A stretch of DNA of 64,000 nucleotides from Guillardia theta CCMP2712. Taxonomy: Eukaryota > Cryptophyceae > Pyrenomonadales > Geminigeraceae. Below the pieces are notes generated by a model. It worked only from the letters and a program-made list of their open reading frames with translations, was not told where the DNA came from and ran no database searches. A program made the position numbers and the translations under genes. The DNA lies in NCBI RefSeq assembly GCF_000315625.1, contig NW_005434644.1:335363-399362 (forward strand), in the 5' to 3' direction. This document shows positions 52,544 to 64,000 of this stretch, piece after piece. Every line of letters begins with the position of its first letter. Position 1 is the stretch's first letter.

Positions 52544-53922
52544 ATGATGAGATTACATCTTTCCATCGTATGCGTGCTGTGCGCACTTGGAATTGGCAGA
52601 GCTGCTGCGAACCACCTGCCACTCCTTTCTACCCCTGGCGCCCTGAGGTATTTTTGAGTCTTGACGTGTTTTTGCCTCTACTGCTGCTTCTTCGATGTTG
52701 TTGTTCGTGTATGCTGCTGCAGAGCTTCTCTCTCTTCTCTCGCCCCTGCAACTCGCCAGTGACTTCCTCCCAGGATGCCCAAGGGATGCATACGGCTCAG
52801 TGGAGGAGGTGCAGCACACTTTGGGATATCGGAGGATGAGAAAGCCAGCCTGTCGCAGCTGAGGGAGAAGCTCGGGGGCACGCTGAAGCAAGCGTGCAAG
52901 AGCAACCCTGACTTCCACCATGACGACCGATTGATTCGGTTACTGCGCACTAACCAGGGCGACGTCGATAAGACCGTAGCATTCTTCAAGAGCATGCTCC
53001 GATGGAGGAGTGAGCTGGACAGTGATGCTATCAGAGCTCAGGTCGCCAAACACTGGACTGAACGCTTCTGGGACCTCAAGTGCCTTCCGAAGAAAGAAGT
53101 GATGAGGAGGTACTATCACTTCGAGCCCAACCACGCGGTCAATCCTGACGGCGACCTGGTGTCGGTGGAATGCACTGGGAAGATTCAGATAAGAAGTTTC
53201 ATGAAGGAGATCTCAGAGCAAGACATCATGCGATTCTGGTGCTACCTGATGGAGTGGAATATGATAAAGTTGGCTCAGTTGTCCAGGGCTCACGGCAGGG
53301 TTGCACGGATGGTACAGATCAAAGACATGGAAGGGCTCAAACTGTTTCAGGCATCTTGCAAGGTTGCAATGAGTCGATTCAGAAAGATAAACAAGATGCT
53401 TCACGAGGTCTACCCTGAGACGCTGTCTCAGCTGATTGTGATCAACATCCCGCCGATGTTCAGCCTGATTTGGCGAGTTTTCCACCCCTTCCTACCCCTC
53501 CGGACCGTGAGGAAAATGTCAATACACTCAGGGAAGAGCTGGAGTCAGCGCGACATTCTCCTCAAGCACCTGAAAGAAGCTGACTCCATCGTCGTCAACG
53601 ATGGTGGGGTCCGGGTCTACGCCAAGGCGTGCGAGGTGAACACCAGGCTCCTCTCCTGTCTTTGGTCACTCTGCGTTGGCAGGAGGTAGACGACAACTCG
53701 ATGACGTCATCTGGTGTGGGGGTGAAGTTTCTCAATCGGGCTGCGTTTGCGGGGGTTGCGGCGCTGCTCCTGAACCTCTGCTTCAGATCAGGTATCGCCC
53801 TCATGCCGCGCTGAATCAGCTGATGCTCTCCAGGTGAAAGCCCAAACTCCATCAAGACCATGCTGAGCAACCCCTACCCCAACTTGCGACTGTTCGCACG
53901 GAAGAGCAAAGCCCTGCCGTGA
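52544..53922 (+). CDS. SEC14/CRAL-TRIO protein with signal exon
   Basis: Lipid-transfer type protein. Exons 52544-52647, 52774-53635, 53683-53791 and 53834-53922, phases matching, 387 residues. The CRAL-TRIO N-domain starts at DRLIRLLRTNQGDVDKTVAF. The lipid pocket domain follows, with ARMVQIKDMEGLKL, PETLSQLIVINIPPMFSLIW and the gate region LRTVRKMSIHSG. Near the C-terminus there is a hydrophobic segment AGVAALLLNLCF split off by an intron. The usual start would be ATG 52775. However, a preceding small exon (MMRLHLSIVCVLCALGIGRAAA) ends AG|GT and joins in frame to the AG before that ATG, which would add a signal peptide. Both forms may exist. Confidence is high for SEC14 and moderate for the leader. 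Confidence 0.85.
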
Positions 53923-55622
53923 GTTGGAAAGGAATTAAATCATCTCATCATGTTCCAATCGGCATTCAAAGATCATTCGAACTCAGGCCAGCTGCCAATA
54001 TGTCCAACGCTCAAGACTTGCTGACCCTGTTTTATTTACAAATGATTGATTGTTGATCTACAAAAGGTTCCCTCTTCTTCCCTCCGAAGGACTATCACAC
54101 AATCCCAGCCTTGTCATACTGAGAATCGTCCTGAACACACGGGCTCCACATGTCAGACGAGCAATACTGGCTCGCAGTCGACTTCGCAGATGCCAGGATT
54201 TGCTGCGGCGCTCAATCATCTATCGAAATCACACAGGCGCATCCTTACCTTGGTTAGTGGATCTTTCTTGAATTTTGAAACTGCCGCCAACATCTTTGAT
54301 TCATTGTTATAGAATTCTCCTGTCTGCTACAAAGTACAAGTCAACATATTCATCAGAAACTCGATATCTTTGTCGCTCCGACCTATCATTTCTATTCGTC
54401 CTTGTCTTAGTCTCCATTCCCTTCCACAACCCTTTCGAACCTGTTGTCCTCAACCTTCCCGACACCAATTAAAATGCTCTACCCCACGCCCGCCTCCAAC
54501 ATCTTCCTCCTCTGATTTCATAGTCCCAGCCTGCCTCGCCATCCATGTTATCTCCGTTCTTCATCCTTGTCATCAACATCCTCGTAGTCATTGTCATCTT
54601 CTTGCAGGTCCTGATTGTCATTCCCCTCACCCCCCCTCATCATTCTCAACCTGGTTTTCGTCCTCGTCATCTTCCTCGTTATCATCCTAGTCCTCGTCCT
54701 CGTCCTCGTCCTCGTCCTCCTCGTCCTCCTCCTCCACAACTCTTGTGCTCACCTGTTTCAATCCTCCAAACATTTCCACTTGCCCTTTCGCTGTACCACC
54801 CTCCTTGTACCACCCCCCTTGGTTCTGATTACCCCTACATAAACCAGCATATTCTAATGCCACACCCACCCATCCAATCCACTACCCCCTTCATTCGTAC
54901 AGCTGATGTTCCCTTCAAATCGGTGGGAATGTACCCGGTGGTCTTCGCAATATACCCACCCTCCTTGTTGACAGAGAAAACCACCGGTGCTGCGGTAACG
55001 GTTCTGAAAGTTTCCATGCGGTAAAATCCTGCTTACCCAGCGACTTTGCCCTTACCGCCTCCCTCCCTGCCTCCCTCCTCCCCTCCCTCCTCCCCTCCCT
55101 CCTCCCCTCCCTCCCTCCTTCCCTCGCTCCTTCCCTCCCNNNNNNNNNNNNNNNNNNNNNNNNNNNNNNNNNNNNNNNNNNNNNNNNNNNNNNNNNNNNN
55201 NNNNNNNNNNNNNNNNNNNNNNNNNNNNNNNNNNNNNNNCCATGGTTGCTTTCTCTCCCTCCCTCCCTCCCTCCCTACCTCCCTCCCTCCCTACCTCCCT
55301 ACCTCCCTCCCCACCCCGCAACTCCCTTCATGATTCATTCTCCTCCGTCGAAACTCTTGTCATTTTTGCTGAGACACTGCCTGTCTTGCACACCGCAGTT
55401 GCGCTTGACTCCTCTCTTGTTGGTTTCACTCATCGTTGTTGATCCTGAGCACTTTTGACTAGTGCTGGCCAGTGCTCTGACGATTGTACATGCAGACACG
55501 GAAACACTTCGCTGTTTGATCATCTTGACCAGAGGCTTTCGAATGAAACAGCATCGTGATAGTCCCTTCAGCAGCATTCAGTTCACACTTCTCCGCTAAG
55601 GCTTCTCCCTTCCGACAGCAAC
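53923..55622. other. Intergenic region with gap
   Basis: C/T-rich throughout, with a (TCC/CTCGTC)n stretch at about 54690-54745, a CCCT array on both sides of the 100-N gap (55060-55310) and no gene. The frame at 54545-55024 is Pro/His-rich low complexity. Confidence 0.6.
55140..55239. other. Assembly gap (100 N)
   Basis: Exactly 100 Ns inside a (CCCT)n-rich tract, true length unknown. Confidence 0.99.
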
Positions 55623-58447
<2,825 letters not shown>

Positions 58448-58559
58448 CGCTGAAAGGCGAGGGGTTGACTGTATGAACTAGTCGAGCTCCCCTGCCTCTC
58501 CGATCTCACATCCTGCATAAATCTGCTTGTTCTGAGTAACGCAAGCCAGCAGCCATGGC

Positions 58560-59418
58560 TCACAAGAGCATGTTCCCCGATGATTGGTCATCCTCCTCCA
58601 TACCAGCAGGGTGACCAATCATTCTGTGTGGGGCCGAGGGAGGAGGAGGAGCGTCAGCCGGCGGAGTTTGACCACCTCTGGGGATGTAAAGGCGATATCC
58701 CCGTTCTCGCTCAGCGTGGAACGACTGTGCACGCATATTGAAGAGAGGCTGCTGCTGCTGCTGCTGCTGCTGCCTTTCGTTTTCGGTCTCTTCGATCCTC
58801 TGTATATTGGATCTCAGCGTGAAGGCCAAGGAGGAGGATGTGATACCTGCAGCAGAATGCGGGCAACTTTGGTGTTGTTTGATTCAGCGGCATACATCAG
58901 AGCACTCTTCCCTTCAAACGAGATCTTCCCGACCGATGCTCCGAGTCTGTCAAGACCCTCATCAGCGTGTTTGTCAGGAGCAACCCGCCGCTTCTTCACC
59001 GCAGCAGAGTCTGTGTGGCATCACAGTGACCGGCAGCGGCCGAGACCTGCACTGGAGTCAGGTGCGCACGAGGAGGGTGGGGGCATCCGACGTGTATAGG
59101 AGCGAGACCGTCGAGCTCCTCGTCCGGGTTCATCCCGACAAACTTCACCATCCGCTCGATCTTGAACGCGTCCCCTGCCCTCGCCGCGTCGTGCAGGTCC
59201 TTCGTCTTCTGGTCAAACTCTGACACTAGGCCCCTTCCCTTCTTGATCCCCCACGATCCCGTCCCGATCGACTTGCGCTCCCACGTGGTCTCTCCTCCCT
59301 GATTGGAGGGCATCGCACGGAAGTTGTCCCATCGCATGATCGGCTCTTGGCGCATGTTTGCACCTCCGTCCGGAGCGCAGCATTCCCAGCTGCTGCACTG
59401 ACTTTCACCTGCTCCCAT
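58560..59418 (-). CDS. Ankyrin-repeat protein, possibly myristoylated
   Basis: Exons in coding order 59092-59418, 59000-59046, 58847-58946 and 58560-58799; 237 residues. Residues about 70-155 form roughly three ankyrin repeats (DLHDAARAGDAFKIERMV, LAPIHVSAAAGHCDATQTLL, GKSALMYAAESNNTKVARIL). A poly-Gln tract and a Pro-rich tail follow. The N-terminus MGAGESQ fits the MGxxxS N-myristoylation pattern, with nearby cysteines that could be palmitoylated. This would put it at a membrane. It is a protein-interaction module with no catalytic domain. The gene is tail to tail with the EF-hand/LRR gene (112 bp). Confidence 0.78.
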
Positions 59419-59599
59419 CCGGGATCCGGCCTACCTTGCCATGCAAGCTCACAGTCGTCTTGTCGAGCGATGCTCACTGCAGCTGTTGGTTGCTTGAAGC
59501 ATCTTCACCTTGCCATCACGCCCCTGCCTCTCGCCTTCTCTCTTGTTCTCCTGTCGCCAACGCTGCTGCCTGACAACCCTTGACTAGGCGATCCCTCGG

Positions 59600-60680
59600 A
59601 GCCTCCGATCGGCCGCGCCGGGCCGGGCGGGCCACTTCCAAAGTTCCGACTCGGCGACCGTCGGACTGCAGTGCCGCGGCCCAGGCTTGGATCGGAGCCG
59701 GCCGGCGCGCCGGCGCCCCCCGGCGCCCCCTCTCCCCGCCTTCAAGTACTCAAAGTTAAGCTCAAAGATCAGTACGAGGGCAATCATGGCAGGAGAGTCG
59801 AGGACTCGGAGGCTTGACCCTGACAATGTCGCCGCACTGGCCAACTTGGCAAACGGCGAGAAGAGTCGAGGTTGAAAGACAGCGAGAACCAAACCCAATC
59901 TTGCCGACTGCTGTCCCCCAAACTTAACTGATACCTTCACTTAACTGCGCGCAGGACAATCATGGCATTCGGGGCCCCGTGCCGCCCGGCGGCCCGGCGG
60001 ATGCCGGGCGGGGGTGACGGCGCCAGCGATACTAGGCTCAGTGGCCGCCGCCGAACTTCGGAAGGAATGAGAACTTTTGAACACTGGCATATGATACCGG
60101 AACTTCGGAATCAGAACTTGGCACCGGGCCGTAGCACCCCCGGGGGTGCTGTGCTGGCGCGGCTTGCAGTCAGGCCGGCCCTCCGTTTGCTCCGGGCCGA
60201 GCGCTGCCCGGTCCGGTCACCATGATTCCGGGCCATTATTCACGGTCACTGAATACTGTGACACTGATGTGAGATGCTGAAGTCCGGCCCGGAGTCCAGG
60301 ATAACCCATCAGTGCCATTCGCCGGTGCCGTACTACCGTACAGTCGGCACGGTCTGGGGCCGGCGTACCGGATGCTTGAACTACGGTACGGTACACACGT
60401 TACAGCCTGGCAGTACATTGAAATCATCGGAATGACTCAAGTTGCCGGCCGCCGCGGCGGTCCTACCGTAGTACCGTACTACTGAACTTCGGAACGGTGA
60501 CTCCGCCTCCGGCGAGCGGCCCGGCCGCGGGCGGCCCGGCCCGGCAACCCTTCAGTCAAACTTGAATTTTCCGACAAAAAAAAAACCGTGACTGCAGTTT
60601 GACGTACCGTACGGAGGACCGGCGTACCGTCTCAAGTACGTTGACTAGCGACGGTCGGACAGCGAAAGGAGGATGCGGCC
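59600..60680. repeat. GC-rich dispersed element, largest copy
   Basis: It carries the inverted shared block (59746-59778), a block at 59930-59955 matching 33709-33738 in reverse, and many GTACCGTAC/TACGGTAC palindromes (60325-60640). It also has repeated GAACTTCGGAA words (about 60053, 60101, 60485) and GGCCCGGCGG words. Confidence 0.65.
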
Positions 60681-60764
60681 CGTCACGTCAAGGGTATCTC
60701 CGATGATCATCGACCACAGGATGCGAAGGACCCTTACAAAGAGGGACGTATCGCTCACTGGGGC

Positions 60765-61020
60765 TCCCCCTGCCCTGCCCTGCCCTGCCCTGCCCTGCCC
60801 TCCGACTCAGGGGCTCCCCCTGCCCTGCCCGGCCCTGCCCTGCCCTGCCCTGCCCTGCCCTGCCCTCAGGGGCTCTTCCTTCCCACCCCTCCTCTCCCCT
60901 GCCCTCAGGGGCTCCGGGAGTCCCACTCCCCTCCCCTCAGGGGCTCCCCTGCCGCAGTGCCCTGCCCTGCCCTGCCCTGCCCTCAGGGGCTTCCCTTCAC
61001 ACCCCTCCCTCCCCCCCCCC
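60765..61020. repeat. CCCTG minisatellite with CAGGGGCTCC boundaries
   Basis: Runs of CCCTG(CCCTG)n are separated by CAGGGGCT(C/T)CC words at about 60807, 60866, 60906, 60937 and 60983. It is a compound repeat, and the Pro/Ala-rich frame through it is an artefact. Confidence 0.9.
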
Positions 61021-62117
61021 CTCCTTCTTGAACAAGTAGTTCTCCGACTCAGAACGTTCTATCGTCTTCGCAACCCCCTTCCCTCGGGACTTTTCTCCCC
61101 CGTCTCTCACCTCGTATGTTCCTTTCTCCCTCTAGCCTCTTCACGTGATGAATTCTCCGTCTATCCTTTCTTCGTTTCTCCACGTGAAAGCGCAGAAACA
61201 CATCGCTGTCCTTCCCATGCGACCCCCGCCTTCTCTTCATTTCGCTCTCAAGCACCCTTCCTAAACGCTCCTTGCAGGCGCCTTTCATAGACGGCTCATT
61301 ATCAGCACGGTGAGCACGATCTGCCTCCATTATAAAGAGGCGGATCGCTCATTGCGGGTCTGACGGACCAGCGGTGTCTCCTCTTCGTAGTTGGACCATC
61401 ACTGTACAGAGTGGTAACATGGCGAGAGGGTTGTCAAGCTCCCCCTTCGAATGGCTGAGGATACGGCTTGATGGAGAGCAGGCAAAGCAGAAGCAACGGC
61501 GCAGAGGAGAGTCGCTCGGTCGGGCATGTGTTTGGTCACGCTGATGGGAATCAAGAACGAGCTGGCTATAGAGGTTGAATCAGAGATATGTGGTTCAGAT
61601 AGAAAGATCCTTGACAGGACAGGCTCTGCTCGTCTATCAGGATGACATCGAAGATTATTTGGCTACCTTGCAGTGATTGGCAATTGCGATGCCGTTGTTA
61701 TACGACGCAGAAGACGGTGAAAGTAGAATAAAACTCGAGTGTGATGTCAGGCAGGAAGATAATTGATCATGATAGAACGTTGGAGATGAGTGAATCAACC
61801 ATCAAATCTCCGATTCTAATTTGAAGCGTCACCGAATCGCGCGAGCACACCGAGCTCCTGGTCAAAGGAGCGAGGAAGTTCTTCACTTGATCGAGGACAC
61901 GACCGAGGACACGCATGTTGACAGACTTTTGCGCCCTTGCAATGTTGCCATGTAGTCGCTGCTGCCACTGCATATGAGTGCAGCATCACGTCGCTCTCCC
62001 TACCAATCTTGCATCAACTCTCATCACTCGTCTCTCCCCAGCTTTCCCCATCTGCTCTGTGAGTTGTCTGGTTTTACTTTTTTTTATTACACTCCACCTC
62101 CTCTATACACACTTCCG

Positions 62118-62903
62118 TCATCGTTTCTCCTGCATGTGACGTATTTCCACTGCTGCTCCTTCCATAACGCTCCACACCTCCGTCCTGTCTCCCTGCTTCC
62201 CTCCCGGCCTCGTCCTCCCTCGTCCTCGCTGCCCTGGCCTTCCCTTCGCCCCCGCCTTCTTCTTCTCCGCAAAGCGCACCATCACCCGATGCGCGTTCTC
62301 TGGTCGTAGCAGCTTGCTGATCGCCGCCCGGCTCTTCCCGTACGTCTCTGCGATGGTCATCTGCTTCATGGGGCTCTCCTCCTGTCCGGCCCTGTAGTAG
62401 AGCTGGATGATCTCGGCCTTCTCCTGGAGCGTGAGGCGCTTCTTGCCGATGCATGCTTGCCGGTGCGCCGTGCGCTCGACGTCGCCCCACGCTCGCTTGG
62501 TGTTCTTGGGGTCATCGGGAGAGGAGCAAGCAGGCCCTGGACAGAGCCGCTGGTCAGCGTCTTGAAGGGAGGGCTCCTCCGTGTTTGAGGGTTGGGAAGG
62601 AGGGTCTTGCTTGCTGAGGAGGCAGAGGAGGCAGAGGTCCTCGTAAATCTCAGGCTTTGTCGTGCTGGAGGACGTGTCCTCGTGCCAAATTGCGTCTCCA
62701 CACTCCAGGCAGGTGGGGGAGGAGAGGGGCTCGTGGAGGAGGTCGAAAATGTCAGGAGGGGAGCGAGGAGGAGGTTCCGTTTGTGATGAGATGTTGAGAG
62801 AGGAGGAGGGCTGGAGGAGAGCGAGGAAGTCAGGGGCAGGATCATCATGCATGGAAGCCATGGATGTCAAAGCGACTGAAGAGGCTACGTACCCTTCGTT
62901 CAA
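62118..62903 (-). CDS. HTH (CENP-B/Tigger-like) DNA-binding protein
   Basis: Single exon, up to 261 residues, with further in-frame ATGs at codons 15 and 18. Residues about 60-95 hold Cys pairs (CLECGDA, CLLCLLS) that could bind zinc. Residues about 150-210 are a helix-turn-helix of the transposase/CENP-B N-terminal type: KKRLTLQEKAEIIQLYYRAG, then IAETYGKSRAAISKLLRPEN. The C-terminus is Arg/Gly/Lys-rich. There is no DDE catalytic domain, so it is a truncated or domesticated transposase-like protein. The HTH block is repeated almost unchanged, inverted, 1.1 kb to the right. Confidence 0.62.
   Translation of the reverse strand: MNEGYVASSVALTSMASMHDDPAPDFLALLQPSSSLNISSQTEPPPRSPPDIFDLLHEPLSSPTCLECGDAIWHEDTSSSTTKPEIYEDLCLLCLLSKQDPPSQPSNTEEPSLQDADQRLCPGPACSSPDDPKNTKRAWGDVERTAHRQACIGKKRLTLQEKAEIIQLYYRAGQEESPMKQMTIAETYGKSRAAISKLLRPENAHRVMVRFAEKKKAGAKGRPGQRGRGRTRPGGKQGDRTEVWSVMEGAAVEIRHMQEKR
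62259..62534 (-). repeat. Inverted repeat arm 1 (HTH module)
   Basis: About 276 bp encoding ACSSPDDPKNTKRAW to MVRFAEKK. Nearly identical to the reverse complement of 63632-63909, with a few third-position changes visible. Confidence 0.93.
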
Positions 62904-63238
62904 TCGCTTTTTTCTAGGGACCCCACCCCCCTCTTTCCATACCCTGACATGATTTTATATTGCCATATTTTATGTGCAGCTGCCTCAGCAGTCACTGTTA
63001 GGAGGATGACCACCGGTGCTACGGACACAAAGGGGTCTGTGCACCGGTACTTTCTCCTGATATCCGGACGGGTCCTGTTGGTTGACGCGTCCTTGAGCGA
63101 TACCAACAATGATGCGGCCCATTTGGATCGGAACAATAGATAGTTCTTGAGTACCCCCTTGAGCATAGCCCCCACCCCCGCGGCTGAAGGCGTGAGTACC
63201 CCTGAAACTAGCCTGACGTGATTTTTTAATATGAGTTA
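62904..63238. other. Spacer between the inverted HTH modules
   Basis: A possible shared promoter region. It has one short plus frame (62949-63143) with no likeness to any family, and the first of two 78-bp repeats. Confidence 0.5.
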
Positions 63239-63322
63239 TTGATAGGTCTTGAGTACCCCCTTGAGCATAGCCCCCACCCCCCGGCTGCAGGCTTGAGTAC
63301 CCCTGGAACTACCCTGCCGTGT
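63146..63322. repeat. Two direct repeats of about 78 bp
   Basis: CTTGAGTACCCCCTTGAGCA...TGAGTACCCCTG(A/G)AACTA occurs at about 63146-63220 and again at about 63249-63322, 103 bp apart, with several mismatches. Confidence 0.9.
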
Positions 63323-63916
63323 TTCGACACTCTCAATAATACAACTTTTAAGAGCGAAATCAAGTCTCTTAGGAAAGACCTCCAAAAGAAACATGATCGA
63401 ATCATTGATATGAGGCAGCGTATTAATGACCTGCATGATGATCTCGACGATGTGAACAGAAGAATCGATGACGCACTCGCAAGACTCAACGAGCGTGATT
63501 CTTCCTTTGACTACACTAAAGGCTTCTTCTACCTCACCCTTGGCCTCGATGCAACGAAGAGTTGTACACCAAGCGAGGTCACCAAGTATGAGTCCAGAAA
63601 ACAACAAAACGCCGACAAGCGACTCCCAAGGCCTGCTTGCTCCTCTCCCGACGACCCCAAGAACACCAAGCGAGCGTGGGGCGACGTCGAGCGCACGGCG
63701 CACCGGCAAGCATGCATCGGCAAGAAGCGCCTCACGCTCCAGGAGAAGGCCGAGATCATCCAGCTCTACTACAGGGCCGGACAGGAGGAGAGCCCCATGA
63801 AGCAGATGACCATCGCGGAGACGTACGGGAAGAGCCGGGCGGCGATCAGCAAGCTGCTACGACCAGAGAACGCGCATCGGGTGATGGTGCGCTTTGCGGA
63901 GAAGAAGGTGATGTAA
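63239..63916 (+). CDS. Coiled-coil plus HTH module, second copy
   Basis: Open frame of 225 codons; the first in-frame ATG is at 63410 (168 residues), so the true start or an upstream exon is open. Residues coded at 63340-63490 form a coiled coil (KSEIKSLRKDLQKKHDRII, INDLHDDLDDVNRRIDDAL). The sequence then switches to the same HTH block as in the gene at 62118-62903 and stops just after it (MVRFAEKKVM). The basic tail of the other copy is missing. The junction suggests the HTH cassette was inserted or copied into an unrelated coiled-coil frame. It could be a fusion gene or a pseudogene. Confidence 0.45.
   Translation: MIGLEYPLEHSPHPPAAGLSTPGTTLPCFDTLNNTTFKSEIKSLRKDLQKKHDRIIDMRQRINDLHDDLDDVNRRIDDALARLNERDSSFDYTKGFFYLTLGLDATKSCTPSEVTKYESRKQQNADKRLPRPACSSPDDPKNTKRAWGDVERTAHRQACIGKKRLTLQEKAEIIQLYYRAGQEESPMKQMTIAETYGKSRAAISKLLRPENAHRVMVRFAEKKVM
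63632..63909 (+). repeat. Inverted repeat arm 2 (HTH module)
   Basis: Partner of 62259-62534 in opposite orientation. Confidence 0.93.
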
Positions 63917-64000
63917 CAGAAAGCGAGCCTGAGGCGACGTTGAGCGAATGGCGCAGGTCTAGGGCTAGGCGGCGGCAGGAAGACAGATAGTTATTCTGCG

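Larger units (their letters stand above)
59419..62117. other. Long intergenic region: GC island and CCCTG repeats
   Basis: It contains the large island (59600-60680), the CCCTG minisatellite (60765-61020), C/T-rich sequence (61030-61300) and unique sequence to 62117. No supportable gene; the frames at 60673-61290 and 61767-61973 are low complexity or lack any family likeness. Confidence 0.55.

Noticed and set aside
54545-55024. 159-codon plus frame with hydrophobic start
   Set aside because: It comes from a C/T-rich microsatellite and Pro/His/Arg runs, with no conserved motif.
60673-61290. 205-codon Pro/Cys/Ala-rich frame
   Set aside because: It is low complexity, made by the CCCTG minisatellite, with no family likeness or splice support.

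Overview
The window is nuclear DNA of a unicellular eukaryote. Almost every gene is broken by short introns (about 45-60 bp, mostly GT-AG, two of them GC-AG). There is a signal-peptide-plus-transit-peptide leader of the type used for red-algal-derived secondary plastids (an Ala-Phe junction in the thioredoxin), and there are cilium genes (a full meckelin and a CEP164-type WW domain). A cryptophyte such as Guillardia theta fits best; this is inference from gene style, not a database match. Three runs of exactly 100 N (560-659, 28163-28262, 55140-55239) are assembly gaps.

Layout. 944-4509 (+): TPR-PX protein. 5311-6669 (-): cyclin of the K/T/L type. 7275-7904 (+): FKBP-type prolyl isomerase. 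8106-8543 (-): small putative membrane protein. 9480-10772 (+): tandem Zn2Cys6 cluster protein with a PAS-like C-terminal half. 11128-12042 (-): plastid-targeted thioredoxin-like protein. 12486-17742 (+): WW plus seven SPRY repeats. 17798-21377 (-): meckelin. 22634-27675 (+): multi-exon gene ending in a J domain. 28446-33258 (-): PDZ, long coiled coil, PDZ. 35825-38473 (+): chaperonin subunit CCT gamma. 39954-40436 (+) and 40708-41700 (-): two convergent PAS-like paralogues. 44929-48857 (+): EF-hand/PH protein. 48874-52070 (-): secretory HtrL/YibB-like glycosyltransferase candidate. 52544-53922 (+): SEC14 protein with an N-terminal signal exon. 55623-58447 (+): EF-hand/LRR protein. 58560-59418 (-): ankyrin protein. 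62118-62903 (-) and 63239-63916 (+): two copies of a transposase-like HTH module in inverted orientation.

Between genes the DNA falls into two kinds. One is pyrimidine- or purine-rich simple sequence (GGA/CTC triplets, CTCCTG hexamers, CTGT and TC arrays), often inside introns. The other is a set of very GC-rich non-coding islands (about 33600-34250, 38520-39060, 42320-42523, 44068-44760, 59600-60680, and a small one near 9010-9060). These carry a recurring word close to ACTCAAAGTTAAG and longer shared blocks, so they look like one dispersed repeat family. A 322/327-bp direct duplication (42524-42850 and 43746-44067) sits between two of the islands.

Functionally, several genes suggest a ciliated cell: the meckelin and CEP164-like WW/SPRY genes are tail to tail 55 bp apart, and an LRRC23-resembling EF-hand/LRR gene lies further on. 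The remainder cover transcription control, plastid redox, cytosolic protein folding, lipid or membrane traffic (PX, SEC14, PH) and glycosylation. Exon joins were made by reading splice sites by eye and checking phase and family similarity; no transcript was available.
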